Below, one piece after another: positions 35,101-43,610 of a stretch of 64,000 bases of DNA (position 1 is the stretch's first letter; each line of letters starts with the position of its first letter). The position numbers and the translations under genes were made by a program. The notes under the pieces are model-generated. The model was not told where the DNA came from. It saw only the letters and a program-made list of their open reading frames with translations, and ran no database searches. The stretch comes from Pseudomonas borbori (GTDB lineage: Bacteria > Pseudomonadota > Gammaproteobacteria > Pseudomonadales > Pseudomonadaceae): positions 32,962 to 96,961 of the forward strand of contig NZ_FOWX01000001.1 in the NCBI RefSeq assembly GCF_900115555.1, in the 5' to 3' direction.

Positions 35101-35946
35101 AAGGCCTGGGCTGCACTCTCGGAGTTCACCGGCCTGGACCACAGTCACCTGGCCCTGCCGAAAGAGCACGAGGCGATTCGCTTCCGCGATATCCAGGCGC
35201 AGCCGCGCAAGATCATCTCCAGCCCAACCTGGTCGGGTCTGGAAGACGAGCATGTCAGCTACAACGCCGGCTACACCAACGTGCACGAGTACATTCCATG
35301 GCGCACCATCACCGGCCGTCAGCAGTTCTACCAGGATCACCCGTGGATGCAGGCGTTTGGCGAGCAGTTGATGAGCTACCGGCCGCCGGTCAACACCCGC
35401 ACCATCAGTCACGTGAAGGACAAGCGCCCGAACGGCAACACCGAGATCGTGCTGAACTGGATCACCCCGCACCAGAAGTGGGGTATCCACAGCACCTATT
35501 CGGACAACCTGATCATGCTCACCCTGAGCCGTGGCGGGCCGATCGTCTGGATCTCCGAGACCGACGCCAAGCGCGCCGGCATCGAGGACAACGACTGGAT
35601 CGAGTGCTTCAACGCCAACGGTGCCCTGGTCGCCCGTGCGGTGGTCAGCCAGCGGGTCAAGGACGGCATGGTGATGATGTACCACGCCCAGGAACGCATC
35701 GTGAACATGCCCGGTAGCGAGACCACCAAGACCCGTGGTGGCCACCACAACTCGGTGACCCGCGTGCTGCTCAAGCCGACCCATATGATCGGTGGCTACG
35801 CCCAGCAGGCTTACGGCTTCAACTATTACGGCACGGTCGGTTGCAACCGCGACGAGTTCGTCGTGGTACGCAAGATGGACAAGATCGACTGGCTTGACGG
35901 CACAGACGATGAAGCTCTGCCACAACCCCTGCCACAAGACATTTGA
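32176..35946 (+). CDS. narG: Respiratory nitrate reductase alpha subunit NarG
   Basis: The 1256-residue molybdopterin catalytic subunit. The FS0 4Fe-4S cluster motif is [18 protein letters not shown] with the distant GCPRG cysteine (residues about 50-95). The Mo-ligating Asp lies in [20 protein letters not shown] (near 222). It reduces nitrate to nitrite on the cytoplasmic face with NarH and NarI. No functional Tat peptide is needed; the N-terminus [18 protein letters not shown] retains the usual vestige. GAGAGGAAAAAAAG precedes the ATG. Length and motifs are typical of the family. Confidence 0.96.
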   Translation: [1256 protein letters not shown]

Positions 35947-35957
35947 GGAGCTCTGCC

Positions 35958-37496
35958 ATGAAAATTCGTTCGCAAGTCGGCATGGTCCTCAACCTGGACA
36001 AGTGCATCGGTTGCCACACCTGTTCGATCACCTGCAAAAACGTCTGGACCAGCCGCGAAGGCATGGAATACGCCTGGTTCAACAACGTCGAAACCAAGCC
36101 AGGGATCGGCTACCCCAAGGAATGGGAAAACCAGGACAAGTGGAGGGGCGGCTGGATCCGCAACAAGGATGGTTCGATCAACCCGAAGATTGGCGGCAAG
36201 TTCCGCGTACTGGCGAATATCTTCGCCAACCCGAATCTGCCGACCATCGACGACTACTACGAGCCGTTCGATTTCGACTATCAGCACCTGCACACCGCTC
36301 CGCTGGGCGAGCACCAGCCGACCGCCCGGCCGCGTTCGGTCATCTCCGGCAAGCGCATGCAGAAAATCGAGTGGGGTCCGAACTGGGAAGAGATTCTCGG
36401 TACCGAGTTCGCCAAGCGCCGCAAGGACAAGAACTTCGACCAGATCCAGGCCGACATCTATGGCGAGTATGAAAATACTTTCATGATGTACCTGCCGCGT
36501 CTGTGCGAACACTGCCTGAACCCGGCGTGTGCGGCCTCCTGCCCGAGCGGCGCGATCTACAAGCGCGAGGAGGACGGTATCGTCCTCATCGACCAGGAAA
36601 AGTGCCGCGGCTGGCGCATGTGCATCAGCGGCTGCCCGTACAAGAAGATCTACTTCAACTGGAAGAGCGGCAAATCCGAGAAGTGCATCTTCTGCTACCC
36701 GCGCATCGAGGCCGGCATGCCGACCGTGTGTTCGGAAACCTGCGTGGGCCGCATCCGCTACCTCGGCGTGCTGCTGTACGACGCCGACCGCATCCATGAA
36801 GTGGCGAGCACACCGAACGAGCAGGACCTGTACCAGAAGCAACTGGACATGTTCCTCGACCCGTTCGATCCGAAAGTCATCGCCCAGGCCCTGGCCGACG
36901 GTGTGCCGATGTCGGTGATCGATGCCGCGCAGAAGTCGCCGATCTACAAGATGGCGGTGGACTGGAAGCTGGCTCTGCCGCTGCACCCGGAATACCGCAC
37001 CCTGCCGATGGTCTGGTACGTACCGCCGCTGTCGCCGATCCAGAACGCCGCGCAAGCCGGTACCGTGGGCATGAACGGGGTGATCCCGGATGTCGACAGC
37101 CTGCGCATTCCGTTGCGCTACCTGGCCAACCTGCTCACCGCCGGCGATGTCGTGCCGGTCAAACTGGCGCTCAAGCGGCTGTTGGCCATGCGTGCCTACA
37201 AGCGTGCCGAGCAAGTGGAAGGCGTGCAGGATCTGCAGGTGCTGGCCGATGTCGGCCTGAGCGTGGCCCAGGTCGAAGACATGTACCGCTACCTGGCGAT
37301 CGCCAACTACGAAGACCGCTTCGTGGTGCCAAGCGCCCACCGTGAGGACGCCATGAGCGATGCCTTCGGCGAGCGTTCCGGTTGTGGCTTCAGCTTCGGC
37401 AGCGGTTGCAGTGGCAGCTCCGACACCAACATGTTCGGGGCGAAGAAGTCCAACCAGCGCGACATCCTCAAAACCGTACAGTTGTGGGAGGACTGA
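35958..37496 (+). CDS. narH: Respiratory nitrate reductase beta subunit NarH
   Basis: The 512-residue Fe-S subunit has four cluster motifs: CIGCHTCSITCKNVW (16-30), CEHCLNPACAASCPSG, CRGWRMCISGCPYKK with the Trp that marks the 3Fe-4S centre, and CIFCYPR...CSETCVGR. It passes electrons from NarI haems to NarG. The C-terminus carries an extra Gly/Ser/Cys-rich stretch (GCGFSFGSGCSGSS). GAGGAG precedes the ATG at 35958, 11 nt after the narG stop. Confidence 0.96.
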   Translation: MKIRSQVGMVLNLDKCIGCHTCSITCKNVWTSREGMEYAWFNNVETKPGIGYPKEWENQDKWRGGWIRNKDGSINPKIGGKFRVLANIFANPNLPTIDDYYEPFDFDYQHLHTAPLGEHQPTARPRSVISGKRMQKIEWGPNWEEILGTEFAKRRKDKNFDQIQADIYGEYENTFMMYLPRLCEHCLNPACAASCPSGAIYKREEDGIVLIDQEKCRGWRMCISGCPYKKIYFNWKSGKSEKCIFCYPRIEAGMPTVCSETCVGRIRYLGVLLYDADRIHEVASTPNEQDLYQKQLDMFLDPFDPKVIAQALADGVPMSVIDAAQKSPIYKMAVDWKLALPLHPEYRTLPMVWYVPPLSPIQNAAQAGTVGMNGVIPDVDSLRIPLRYLANLLTAGDVVPVKLALKRLLAMRAYKRAEQVEGVQDLQVLADVGLSVAQVEDMYRYLAIANYEDRFVVPSAHREDAMSDAFGERSGCGFSFGSGCSGSSDTNMFGAKKSNQRDILKTVQLWED

Positions 37497-37498
37497 GC

Positions 37499-38254
37499 AT
37501 GCAAATTCTCAAGGTGATTTCACTGCTCCTGGATTACCCGACCGAGCAGTTGCTGGAGGGCCGGGCCGAGCTGGCCCTGGCCATCGACGCCTCGCGGGAA
37601 ATCAGCCCGCAACAACGCAGCGCGCTGCAGGAATTGCTGGCACTGATCTGCGACAACGACCTGATGGACGGCCAGGAGCATTACGGTGCGCTGTTCGGTC
37701 GCGGTCGTTCGCTGTCGCTGCTGCTGTTCGAGCATGTACACGGCGAGTCGCGCGATCGTGGCCAGGCCATGGTCGACATGATGGCGCAGTACGAAGAGGC
37801 CGGTTTCGCCATCGGCGTCAAGGAGCTGCCCGACTATATCCCGCTGTACCTGGAGTTTCTCTCCACCCGCGAAGATCTGGAGGCCCGCGAGGGCCTGGCA
37901 GATGTCAGCCATCTGCTGACGTTGCTGGCTACTCGTCTGGATGAGCGCGAAAGCGCCTATGCCAGCTGCTTCCGCGCGCTGTTGCAGCTCGCCGGAGTGG
38001 AGCCGCAGCAGGCCATGGCCGAGATGCGCGAGCAGGTTGCCGCCGAGGTCCGCGACGACTCGCTCGAAGCCCTCGACAAGATCTGGGAGGAGGAGGCCGT
38101 GGACTTCCTCCAGGCCGAGCAGCAGGACCGCTGCCCGAGCCAGACGACGATGCCGGGCAAGGCCCGCGAAGAAGTGCCGGTGCCGCTGCACTGGGTGGAT
38201 TTCAAGCATGAAGGGCCGGCCGCCGCGCCGGTTCAGGAGGTGGGCAATGTCTAA
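37499..38254 (+). CDS. narJ: Nitrate reductase assembly chaperone NarJ
   Basis: The 251-residue NarJ/TorD-family chaperone contains EHYGALFGRGRSLSLLLFEHVHGESRDRG split over about residues 60-88 and the ELPDYIPLYLEFLS motif. It binds apo-NarG and allows Mo-cofactor and FS0 insertion before membrane docking. The ATG lies 2 nt after the narH stop and its end overlaps narI by 8 nt, so it is translationally linked to both. It is slightly longer than E. coli NarJ because of a C-terminal tail. Confidence 0.94.
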   Translation: MQILKVISLLLDYPTEQLLEGRAELALAIDASREISPQQRSALQELLALICDNDLMDGQEHYGALFGRGRSLSLLLFEHVHGESRDRGQAMVDMMAQYEEAGFAIGVKELPDYIPLYLEFLSTREDLEAREGLADVSHLLTLLATRLDERESAYASCFRALLQLAGVEPQQAMAEMREQVAAEVRDDSLEALDKIWEEEAVDFLQAEQQDRCPSQTTMPGKAREEVPVPLHWVDFKHEGPAAAPVQEVGNV

Positions 38255-39059
38255 CATCAATCTGTTGGCGTTCGGGGTGTATCCCTATATCGCCCTGGCC
38301 ATCTGCATCATCGGTAGCTGGGCACGTTTCGATCTGTCGCAATACAGCTGGAAGGCCGGCTCCAGTCAGATATTCGCCCGCACGGCGGCTGAGCAGCGCT
38401 ACATGCGGATCGCCAGCAACCTGTTCCACGTCGGCGTGTTGTTCGTCCTGGCCGGTCACTTCGTCGGCCTGCTGATGCCATCGGCCCTCTACCATGCGTT
38501 TATCAGTACCGAGAACAAGCAACTGCTGGCCATGGTCTCCGGTGGTTTCTTCGGCATCCTCTGCCTGATCGGCCTGCTGATGTTGATCAAGCGTCGCTTC
38601 GGCGATTCGCGGGTGCGGGCCAGTTCCAGCACCAGCGATAGCATGATCCTGGTGGTGTTGTTGGTGCAGCTGGTGTTGGGTTTGCTGACCATCGTCGCCT
38701 CGACCGGCCATATGGATGGTTCGGTGATGGTGATGCTGGCCAACTGGGCTCAGTACACCGTGACCCTGCAACCGATGGAGGCCGCTGCGGCCATCGCGCC
38801 GGTGGGCCTGGTCTACAAGCTGCACGTATTCCTCGGTCTGACTCTGTTCGTGCTGTTCCCCTTCACCCGTCTGGTACACATCGTCAGTGCGCCGGTGTGG
38901 TACCTGGGCCGGCGCTACCAGATCGTCCGGCAGAAAGGGACTCGTCCGGTTGCACAGCGGCCGCAGGTTCGCCCGTATGCGCAACCTGTTCGCGAAAAAC
39001 CCGTAGCAGCGCCGCAGCCTGGCTATGCCATGGGCGCCGTCAAGACCAAAGCTCCTTAA
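38247..39059 (+). CDS. narI: Respiratory nitrate reductase gamma subunit NarI (cytochrome b)
   Basis: The 270-residue, five-helix quinol-oxidising subunit. The haem b ligands fall in HVGVLFVLAGHFVGLLMP (about 53-70) and KLHVFLGLTLFVLFPFTRLV, then HIVS (about 190-215). It oxidises quinol at the periplasmic side. A Pro/Ala/Arg-rich C-terminal extension of roughly 40 residues (QRPQVRPYAQPVREKPVA) goes beyond the typical 225-240-residue NarI. It starts inside the end of narJ. Confidence 0.94.
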   Translation: MSNINLLAFGVYPYIALAICIIGSWARFDLSQYSWKAGSSQIFARTAAEQRYMRIASNLFHVGVLFVLAGHFVGLLMPSALYHAFISTENKQLLAMVSGGFFGILCLIGLLMLIKRRFGDSRVRASSSTSDSMILVVLLVQLVLGLLTIVASTGHMDGSVMVMLANWAQYTVTLQPMEAAAAIAPVGLVYKLHVFLGLTLFVLFPFTRLVHIVSAPVWYLGRRYQIVRQKGTRPVAQRPQVRPYAQPVREKPVAAPQPGYAMGAVKTKAP

Positions 39060-39158
39060 CACGCCAGTGACGTGGGGTGGGCCTGGCGACTAGCCGCTTC
39101 GGCCCACCACACGCCTGGTGTTCAGGTGAATGATTTAAGCGATAGCGAGGAATTTGTC

Positions 39159-40130
39159 ATGGGATGCGGATGCGGTGGTGGCAATGCAGGGCAGGGCGGC
39201 TGTGGCGGACAGAAACCGCCAGTCGATCTGGTGGTCGATGCCCCGGGGGTGCAAGAGGTAACCCCGGAATCACAGCCTACGGCCGATGAGCCTGAGGCGC
39301 TCGCCGAGGAGGTCGAGTCAGCGCCCACGCTGATCGCCAGCAGCGAGCAGGAGTGGCCGCGGATCACGGTCAATGGCGTGCTTATCGCGCCAGACGCCAT
39401 GGCCCAGGAGCTGCAATATCACCCGGCGGGTAGCCGTGAAGATGCGGTGTTTCTTGCCGCTCAGGCACTGGTTATTCGTGAGCTGCTGCACCAGCGCATC
39501 GTCGAACTGGGCGTGTCGGTGCAGGCCGAACCCGGCGAAAGCGCGGAGGAGGCGGCCACCCGTCAACTGATTGCGCTGGAAGTGGCGCTGCCAGAGTGCG
39601 ACGAACAGAGCTGTCAGCGCTACTACCAGAGCAACCAGGCGCGCTACGTCACCGCCCCCTTGTTGGCGGCGCGGCATATCCTGCTCGAGTGCGCCCCGGA
39701 TGATATCGAGGGTCGTAGTCTGGTACGCGAGAAGGCCGAACAGCTGCTCGAGCTGTTGCATGTGGATGGCGGTCGTTTCGCCGAATTGGCGCTGACCCAT
39801 TCGGCATGCCCGTCCAAGGCGCAGGCTGGTGCATTGGGGCAACTGAGCAAAGGCCAGACCGTACCCGAGTTCGAGCGGCAACTGTTCAAATTGCCTGCCG
39901 GGCTGGCCAGTCAGCCGATTGAGAGCCGTTACGGCTGGCACGTGGTCAGCGTCGATCAGCGCATCGAAGGCAAGGCGTTACCCTACGAAGTGGTCGCCGA
40001 CTCTATCCGTGCACTATTGCAACAGGGCGTATGGCAAAAGGCCGTGGCTCAGTACCTGCAAACCCTGATTGGCGCGGCGACTATCATCGGCATTCAGTTG
40101 CAAGGCGCCGATTCGCCGTTGTTGCAATAG
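39159..40130 (+). CDS. Nar-associated parvulin peptidyl-prolyl isomerase
   Basis: The 323-residue protein has a Cys/Gly-rich head ([19 protein letters not shown]), an acidic linker, a helical SurA-like segment (about 60-165) and a parvulin domain with [13 protein letters not shown] and [20 protein letters not shown], then [17 protein letters not shown] (about 180-290). It has no signal peptide, so it is probably cytoplasmic. In Pseudomonas a parvulin commonly follows narI and is assumed to help nitrate reductase folding. GCGAGG precedes the chosen ATG; longer frames begin without a ribosome-binding site. The head could bind metal, which is a guess. Confidence 0.85.
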   Translation: MGCGCGGGNAGQGGCGGQKPPVDLVVDAPGVQEVTPESQPTADEPEALAEEVESAPTLIASSEQEWPRITVNGVLIAPDAMAQELQYHPAGSREDAVFLAAQALVIRELLHQRIVELGVSVQAEPGESAEEAATRQLIALEVALPECDEQSCQRYYQSNQARYVTAPLLAARHILLECAPDDIEGRSLVREKAEQLLELLHVDGGRFAELALTHSACPSKAQAGALGQLSKGQTVPEFERQLFKLPAGLASQPIESRYGWHVVSVDQRIEGKALPYEVVADSIRALLQQGVWQKAVAQYLQTLIGAATIIGIQLQGADSPLLQ

Positions 40131-40132
40131 AA

Positions 40133-40197
40133 GAAAGCCGCAAGCGACAAGCCATAAGCTGCAAGCGAAAAGCCTCGGATTGCATCCGGGCTACGGC
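40133..40197. repeat. Composite intergenic repeat before moaA (copy 3)
   Basis: AAGCCGCAAGCGACAAGCC/ATAAGCTGCAAGCG short direct-repeat tract followed at 40174 by CTCGGATTGCATCCGGGCTA, half of the palindrome family found at 6029, 14881 and 58503. It separates the parvulin gene from moaA. Confidence 0.6.
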
Positions 40198-40218
40198 AGC
40201 GCAGGCATCGGAGAAACC

Positions 40219-41211
40219 ATGGACACACAACTGCAGGATGGCTTCGGCCGCACAGTCGATTACCTGCGCATGTCGGTCACCGACCGCTGTGATTTCCGCT
40301 GTGTCTATTGCATGGCCGAAGACATGACCTTCCTGCCGCGTCAGCAGGTACTCGGCCTCGAAGAGCTGTATCGGCTGGCGTCGCTATTCGTCGGCTTGGG
40401 GGTGAAGAAGATCCGCCTGACCGGCGGCGAACCGCTGGTACGCACCGGCATAGTCGAACTGTGTCAGCGCATCGCCGCCTTGCCCGGGCTGCGTGAACTG
40501 GTGATGACCAGCAATGGCTCGCAACTGGTCAAACTGGCCAAGCCCTTGGCCGACGCCGGGGTCAAGCGCCTGAACATCAGCCTCGATAGCCTGGACGCCG
40601 GCAAGTTTCGCGGTATCACCCGTACCGGCAGCCTGCGTCAGGTGCTGGACGGTATCGAGGCGGCGCGCGCTGCCGGTTTCGAGCGGATCAAGCTCAACGC
40701 AGTGGTGATGAAGGGGCGTAACTTCGACGAGGTGCTGCACCTGGTCGATTACGCCATCGCCAAGCAACTGGACATCAGTTTTATCGAAGAAATGCCACTG
40801 GGCGAAGTCGGCCGCTCACGCGGCGAGTCCTATTGCTCCAGCGAAGAGGTACGCAAGCTGATCGCCAGTCGCCATGCCCTGCTCGACAGCGCCGAGCACA
40901 GCGGCGGCCCAGCCCGTTATATCCGCCTGAAGGAGCATGCGGGCACGCGCATCGGCTTCATTTCGCCGAACTCGCACAATTTCTGCAGCACCTGCAACCG
41001 CGTGCGCCTGACAGTCGAAGGGCGCCTGCTGTTGTGCCTGGGCCATGAAAATTCCATCGACCTACGCGCCTTGGTGCGCCGCTATCCGCTGGACGATCAG
41101 CCAATCATCGAAGCGGTGCAGCAAGCTCTGCAACGCAAACCACTGCGCCACGAATTCAGCGGCGATGGCGAAGTGAAGATCCTGCGCTTCATGAATGCCA
41201 GTGGCGGCTGA
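40219..41211 (+). CDS. moaA: GTP 3',8-cyclase MoaA
   Basis: The 330-residue radical-SAM enzyme converts GTP to the first cyclic intermediate of Mo-cofactor synthesis. The N-terminal 4Fe-4S cysteines are Cys24, Cys28 and Cys31 ([16 protein letters not shown]). The C-terminal cluster cysteines are Cys256, Cys259 and Cys273 ([20 protein letters not shown]), and the essential terminal GlyGly is present (NASGG*). CGGAG precedes the ATG. It closes the nar operon region ahead of a rho-independent terminator and with moaB-moeA supplies cofactor for NarG. Confidence 0.95.
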   Translation: MDTQLQDGFGRTVDYLRMSVTDRCDFRCVYCMAEDMTFLPRQQVLGLEELYRLASLFVGLGVKKIRLTGGEPLVRTGIVELCQRIAALPGLRELVMTSNGSQLVKLAKPLADAGVKRLNISLDSLDAGKFRGITRTGSLRQVLDGIEAARAAGFERIKLNAVVMKGRNFDEVLHLVDYAIAKQLDISFIEEMPLGEVGRSRGESYCSSEEVRKLIASRHALLDSAEHSGGPARYIRLKEHAGTRIGFISPNSHNFCSTCNRVRLTVEGRLLLCLGHENSIDLRALVRRYPLDDQPIIEAVQQALQRKPLRHEFSGDGEVKILRFMNASGG

Positions 41212-41269
41212 AGCCTTGCTGATTTCCTGGCAAGCGTACTGATTGGCAAAATCTTATACCCTCCCATTT

Positions 41270-41293
41270 GGCCGCTCTAAGCGGCCTTTTTTT
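41270..41293 (+). terminator. Rho-independent terminator after moaA
   Basis: GGCCGCT-CTA-AGCGGCC followed by seven T: a perfect 7-bp GC-rich stem, 3-nt loop and U-tract, 58 nt after the moaA stop. It is the clearest intrinsic terminator in the window and separates nar-moaA from nrdD. Confidence 0.93.
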
Positions 41294-41410
41294 CGTGCGT
41301 GCCTTGCCGCGCGCGCCTGATGACAGCCTCGCCACCAGGCTCGATATTCTCACCGCCTCCGAGTGCGGGAGGTGGTCGGCCATGGGCTAGGGGTATGGCG
41401 TTTTCGGTTC

Positions 41411-41424
41411 TTGATCGAGGTCAA
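41411..41424. promoter_or_regulatory. ANR/DNR box of nrdDG
   Basis: TTGATCGAGGTCAA fully matches TTGAY-N4-RTCAA and lies 87 bp upstream of the nrdD ATG. A class II start would fall near 41459, between the two candidate NrdR boxes. Confidence 0.8.
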
Positions 41425-41452
41425 TATCAGATTGGCGTTTATCGCGTACTTT

Positions 41453-41499
41453 CCACTGCATATTGTGTCTTAAGACAAATAAATATCTATATGTAGTGC
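41453..41499. promoter_or_regulatory. Tandem NrdR boxes of nrdDG
   Basis: CCACTGCATATTGTGT (41453-41468) and TATCTATATGTAGTGC (41484-41499) each match about 12-13 of 16 positions of the NrdR box ACACTATATATAGTGT, and they are spaced exactly 31 bp apart, the usual phase for paired NrdR sites. They overlap the expected promoter, which fits repression when dNTPs are plentiful. Confidence 0.7.
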
Positions 41500-41510
41500 C
41501 AGGAGGCGAA

Positions 41511-43532
41511 ATGTTCAGCCCGGTTAAAGCCCTTCATCCCCAGCAATTATGCAAGCGCGATGGCAGCATCGCCGCGTTCGACCTCGGCAAGATTCGTCAG
41601 GCAATCATCGCGGCGGGCGAGGCCAGTGGCGAGTTCGGCGAGGTATTGGCGGGGGAGTTGGCCGAAGCGGTGCTGCTGCGCCTGCTGGACTTGCCCGGTA
41701 TCGATGTCGAGCAGGTGCAGGACCGCGTCGAGCGGGTGTTGATGGAGGCCGGTTTCTACCAGACCGCGCGTGCCTATATCGTTTACCGCGAACGCCACGG
41801 CCGGCTGCGCCGCGACCGCAAGGCGCTGGTGGATGTGGCGGCGTCGATGAACGAGTACCTGTCGCGCGAGGACTGGCGGGTACGGGCCAACGCCAACCAG
41901 GGTTATTCCCTCGGTGGGCTGATCCTCAACGTGTCGGGCAAGGTCACCGCCAACTACTGGCTGGACGAGGTGTACAGCGAGGCCATCGGCCAGGCCCATC
42001 GCGAAGCCGATCTGCATGTCCATGACCTCGACATGCTCGCCGGTTACTGCGCCGGCTGGTCGCTGCGCAGCCTGCTCAACGAGGGTTTCAACGGCATTCC
42101 CGGGCGGGTCGAGGCGGGGCCGCCCAAGCACCTGTCCAGTGCCCTGGGGCAGATGGTCAACTTCCTCGGCACCCTGCAGAACGAGTGGGCCGGGGCTCAG
42201 GCCTTCAGCTCCTTCGATACCTACCTGGCGCCCTATGTGCGCAAGGACAACCTGGGTTTTGCCGAGGTGCGCCAGGCCATCCAGGAGTTCATCTACAACC
42301 TCAATGTGCCGTCGCGCTGGGGCACCCAGACCCCGTTCACCAACCTGACCTTCGACTGGGTCTGCCCGGAAGACCTGCGCGAACAGATTCCCTATATCGG
42401 CGGTGTGGAAATGCCCTTCGCCTATGGCGACCTGCAGGCCGAGATGGAGCTGATCAACCGTGCCTATATCGAGGTGATGCAGGCCGGCGACGCCATGGGC
42501 CGGGTGTTCACCTTCCCGATTCCGACCTACAACATCACCCATGACTTTCCCTGGGACAGCGAGAACGCCGACCGCCTGTTCGAGATGACCGCACGCTACG
42601 GTCTGCCGTACTTCCAGAACTTCCTCAACTCGGACATGCAGCCCAATCAGGTGCGCTCGATGTGCTGCCGCCTGCAACTGGATGTGCGCGAACTGCTCAA
42701 GCGCGGCGGCGGCCTGTTCGGCTCGGCCGAGCAGACCGGCTCGCTGGGCGTTGTGACGATCAACTGCGCGCGTCTGGGCTACCTGTTCAAGGGCGACACC
42801 CAGGGCCTGCTCAAGCGCCTCGATCAGTTGATGGAGCTGGCGATGGAGAGCCTGGAGGTCAAGCGCAAGGTGATCCAGCACCACATGGACGCCGGTCTCT
42901 ATCCCTATACCAAGCGTTACCTGGGCACCCTGCGTAATCACTTCTCGACCATCGGCCTGAATGGCCTGCACGAGATGCTGCGCAACTTCACCGATGACCA
43001 GGAGGGCATGCATACGCCGAAGGGGCGTGAATTCGCCCTGCATCTGCTCGACCATGTGCGGGCCACCCTGATGCGCTTCCAGGAAGAAACCGGGCAGATG
43101 TACAACCTCGAAGCCACCCCGGCCGAGGGCACCACTTACCGTTTCGCCAAGGAAGACCGCAAGCGTTACCCGGACATTCTCCAGGCCGGCAGTAGCGACG
43201 CGCCTTACTACACCAACTCCTCGCAGTTGCCGGTGGGCTTCACCGACGACCCCTTCGAGGCGCTGGAACTGCAGGACGAGCTGCAGTGCAAATACACCGG
43301 CGGCACCGTGCTGCACCTGTACATGGCCGAGCGGATTTCCTCGATCCAGGCCTGCAAGCAACTGGTACGCAACGCCCTGGGCCGCTTCCGCCTGCCGTAC
43401 CTGACAGTGACCCCGACCTTTTCCATCTGTCCGGTGCACGGCTACCTGGATGGCGAGCACGAGTTCTGCCCGAAATGCGACGAGGCGCTGCTGCACAAGC
43501 AGCAAGGCTGCGCCGAGAAGGCTTGCGGCTGA
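41511..43532 (+). CDS. nrdD: Anaerobic (class III) ribonucleotide reductase NrdD, glycyl-radical domain missing
   Basis: The 673-residue product has an N-terminal ATP-cone (LCKRDGSIAAFDLGKIRQAI) and the class III catalytic barrel with SMCCRLQLDVREL and GVVTINCARLGYLFKG. It ends after Cys/His residues that resemble the zinc site (Cys640, His643, Cys653, Cys656). The C-terminal RVxGY glycyl-radical segment normally found at the end of NrdD is absent; it is encoded by the separate frame at 43611-43778. It reduces NTPs to dNTPs without oxygen. AGGAGG precedes the ATG. An ANR/DNR box and tandem NrdR boxes lie upstream. Confidence 0.92.
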   Translation: MFSPVKALHPQQLCKRDGSIAAFDLGKIRQAIIAAGEASGEFGEVLAGELAEAVLLRLLDLPGIDVEQVQDRVERVLMEAGFYQTARAYIVYRERHGRLRRDRKALVDVAASMNEYLSREDWRVRANANQGYSLGGLILNVSGKVTANYWLDEVYSEAIGQAHREADLHVHDLDMLAGYCAGWSLRSLLNEGFNGIPGRVEAGPPKHLSSALGQMVNFLGTLQNEWAGAQAFSSFDTYLAPYVRKDNLGFAEVRQAIQEFIYNLNVPSRWGTQTPFTNLTFDWVCPEDLREQIPYIGGVEMPFAYGDLQAEMELINRAYIEVMQAGDAMGRVFTFPIPTYNITHDFPWDSENADRLFEMTARYGLPYFQNFLNSDMQPNQVRSMCCRLQLDVRELLKRGGGLFGSAEQTGSLGVVTINCARLGYLFKGDTQGLLKRLDQLMELAMESLEVKRKVIQHHMDAGLYPYTKRYLGTLRNHFSTIGLNGLHEMLRNFTDDQEGMHTPKGREFALHLLDHVRATLMRFQEETGQMYNLEATPAEGTTYRFAKEDRKRYPDILQAGSSDAPYYTNSSQLPVGFTDDPFEALELQDELQCKYTGGTVLHLYMAERISSIQACKQLVRNALGRFRLPYLTVTPTFSICPVHGYLDGEHEFCPKCDEALLHKQQGCAEKACG

Positions 43533-43545
43533 CTGTGCGGTCCGA

Positions 43546-43567
43546 TCGCGGCTAAAGCCCCTCCCAC
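43546..43567. repeat. Pseudomonas intergenic repeat fragment inside split nrdD
   Basis: TCGCGGCTAAAGCCCCTCCC at 43546-43565 is one arm of the common Pseudomonas GTGGGAGGGGCTTTAGCCGC repeat. It lies in the 78-nt gap between the NrdD body and the glycyl-radical peptide and adds no stop in the nrdD frame. Confidence 0.6.
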
Positions 43568-43610
43568 GGAGCCACTGTTTTCCCGTTTCCCCACAGCAAG
43601 GAGCGACACC

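Noticed and set aside
30385..35937. Very long minus-strand open frame (1850 codons) antisense to narK2 and narG
   Set aside because: It mirrors the third-position GC bias of the plus-strand genes, has no ribosome-binding site and encodes low-complexity His/Gln/Arg/Val-rich sequence without any domain. narG on the plus strand has every catalytic motif.
43530..43532. UGA at the end of nrdD as a selenocysteine codon
   Set aside because: No SECIS-like hairpin was visible just downstream and the following codons derive partly from a dispersed repeat; a stop codon followed by a separate gene with its own ribosome-binding site is simpler.
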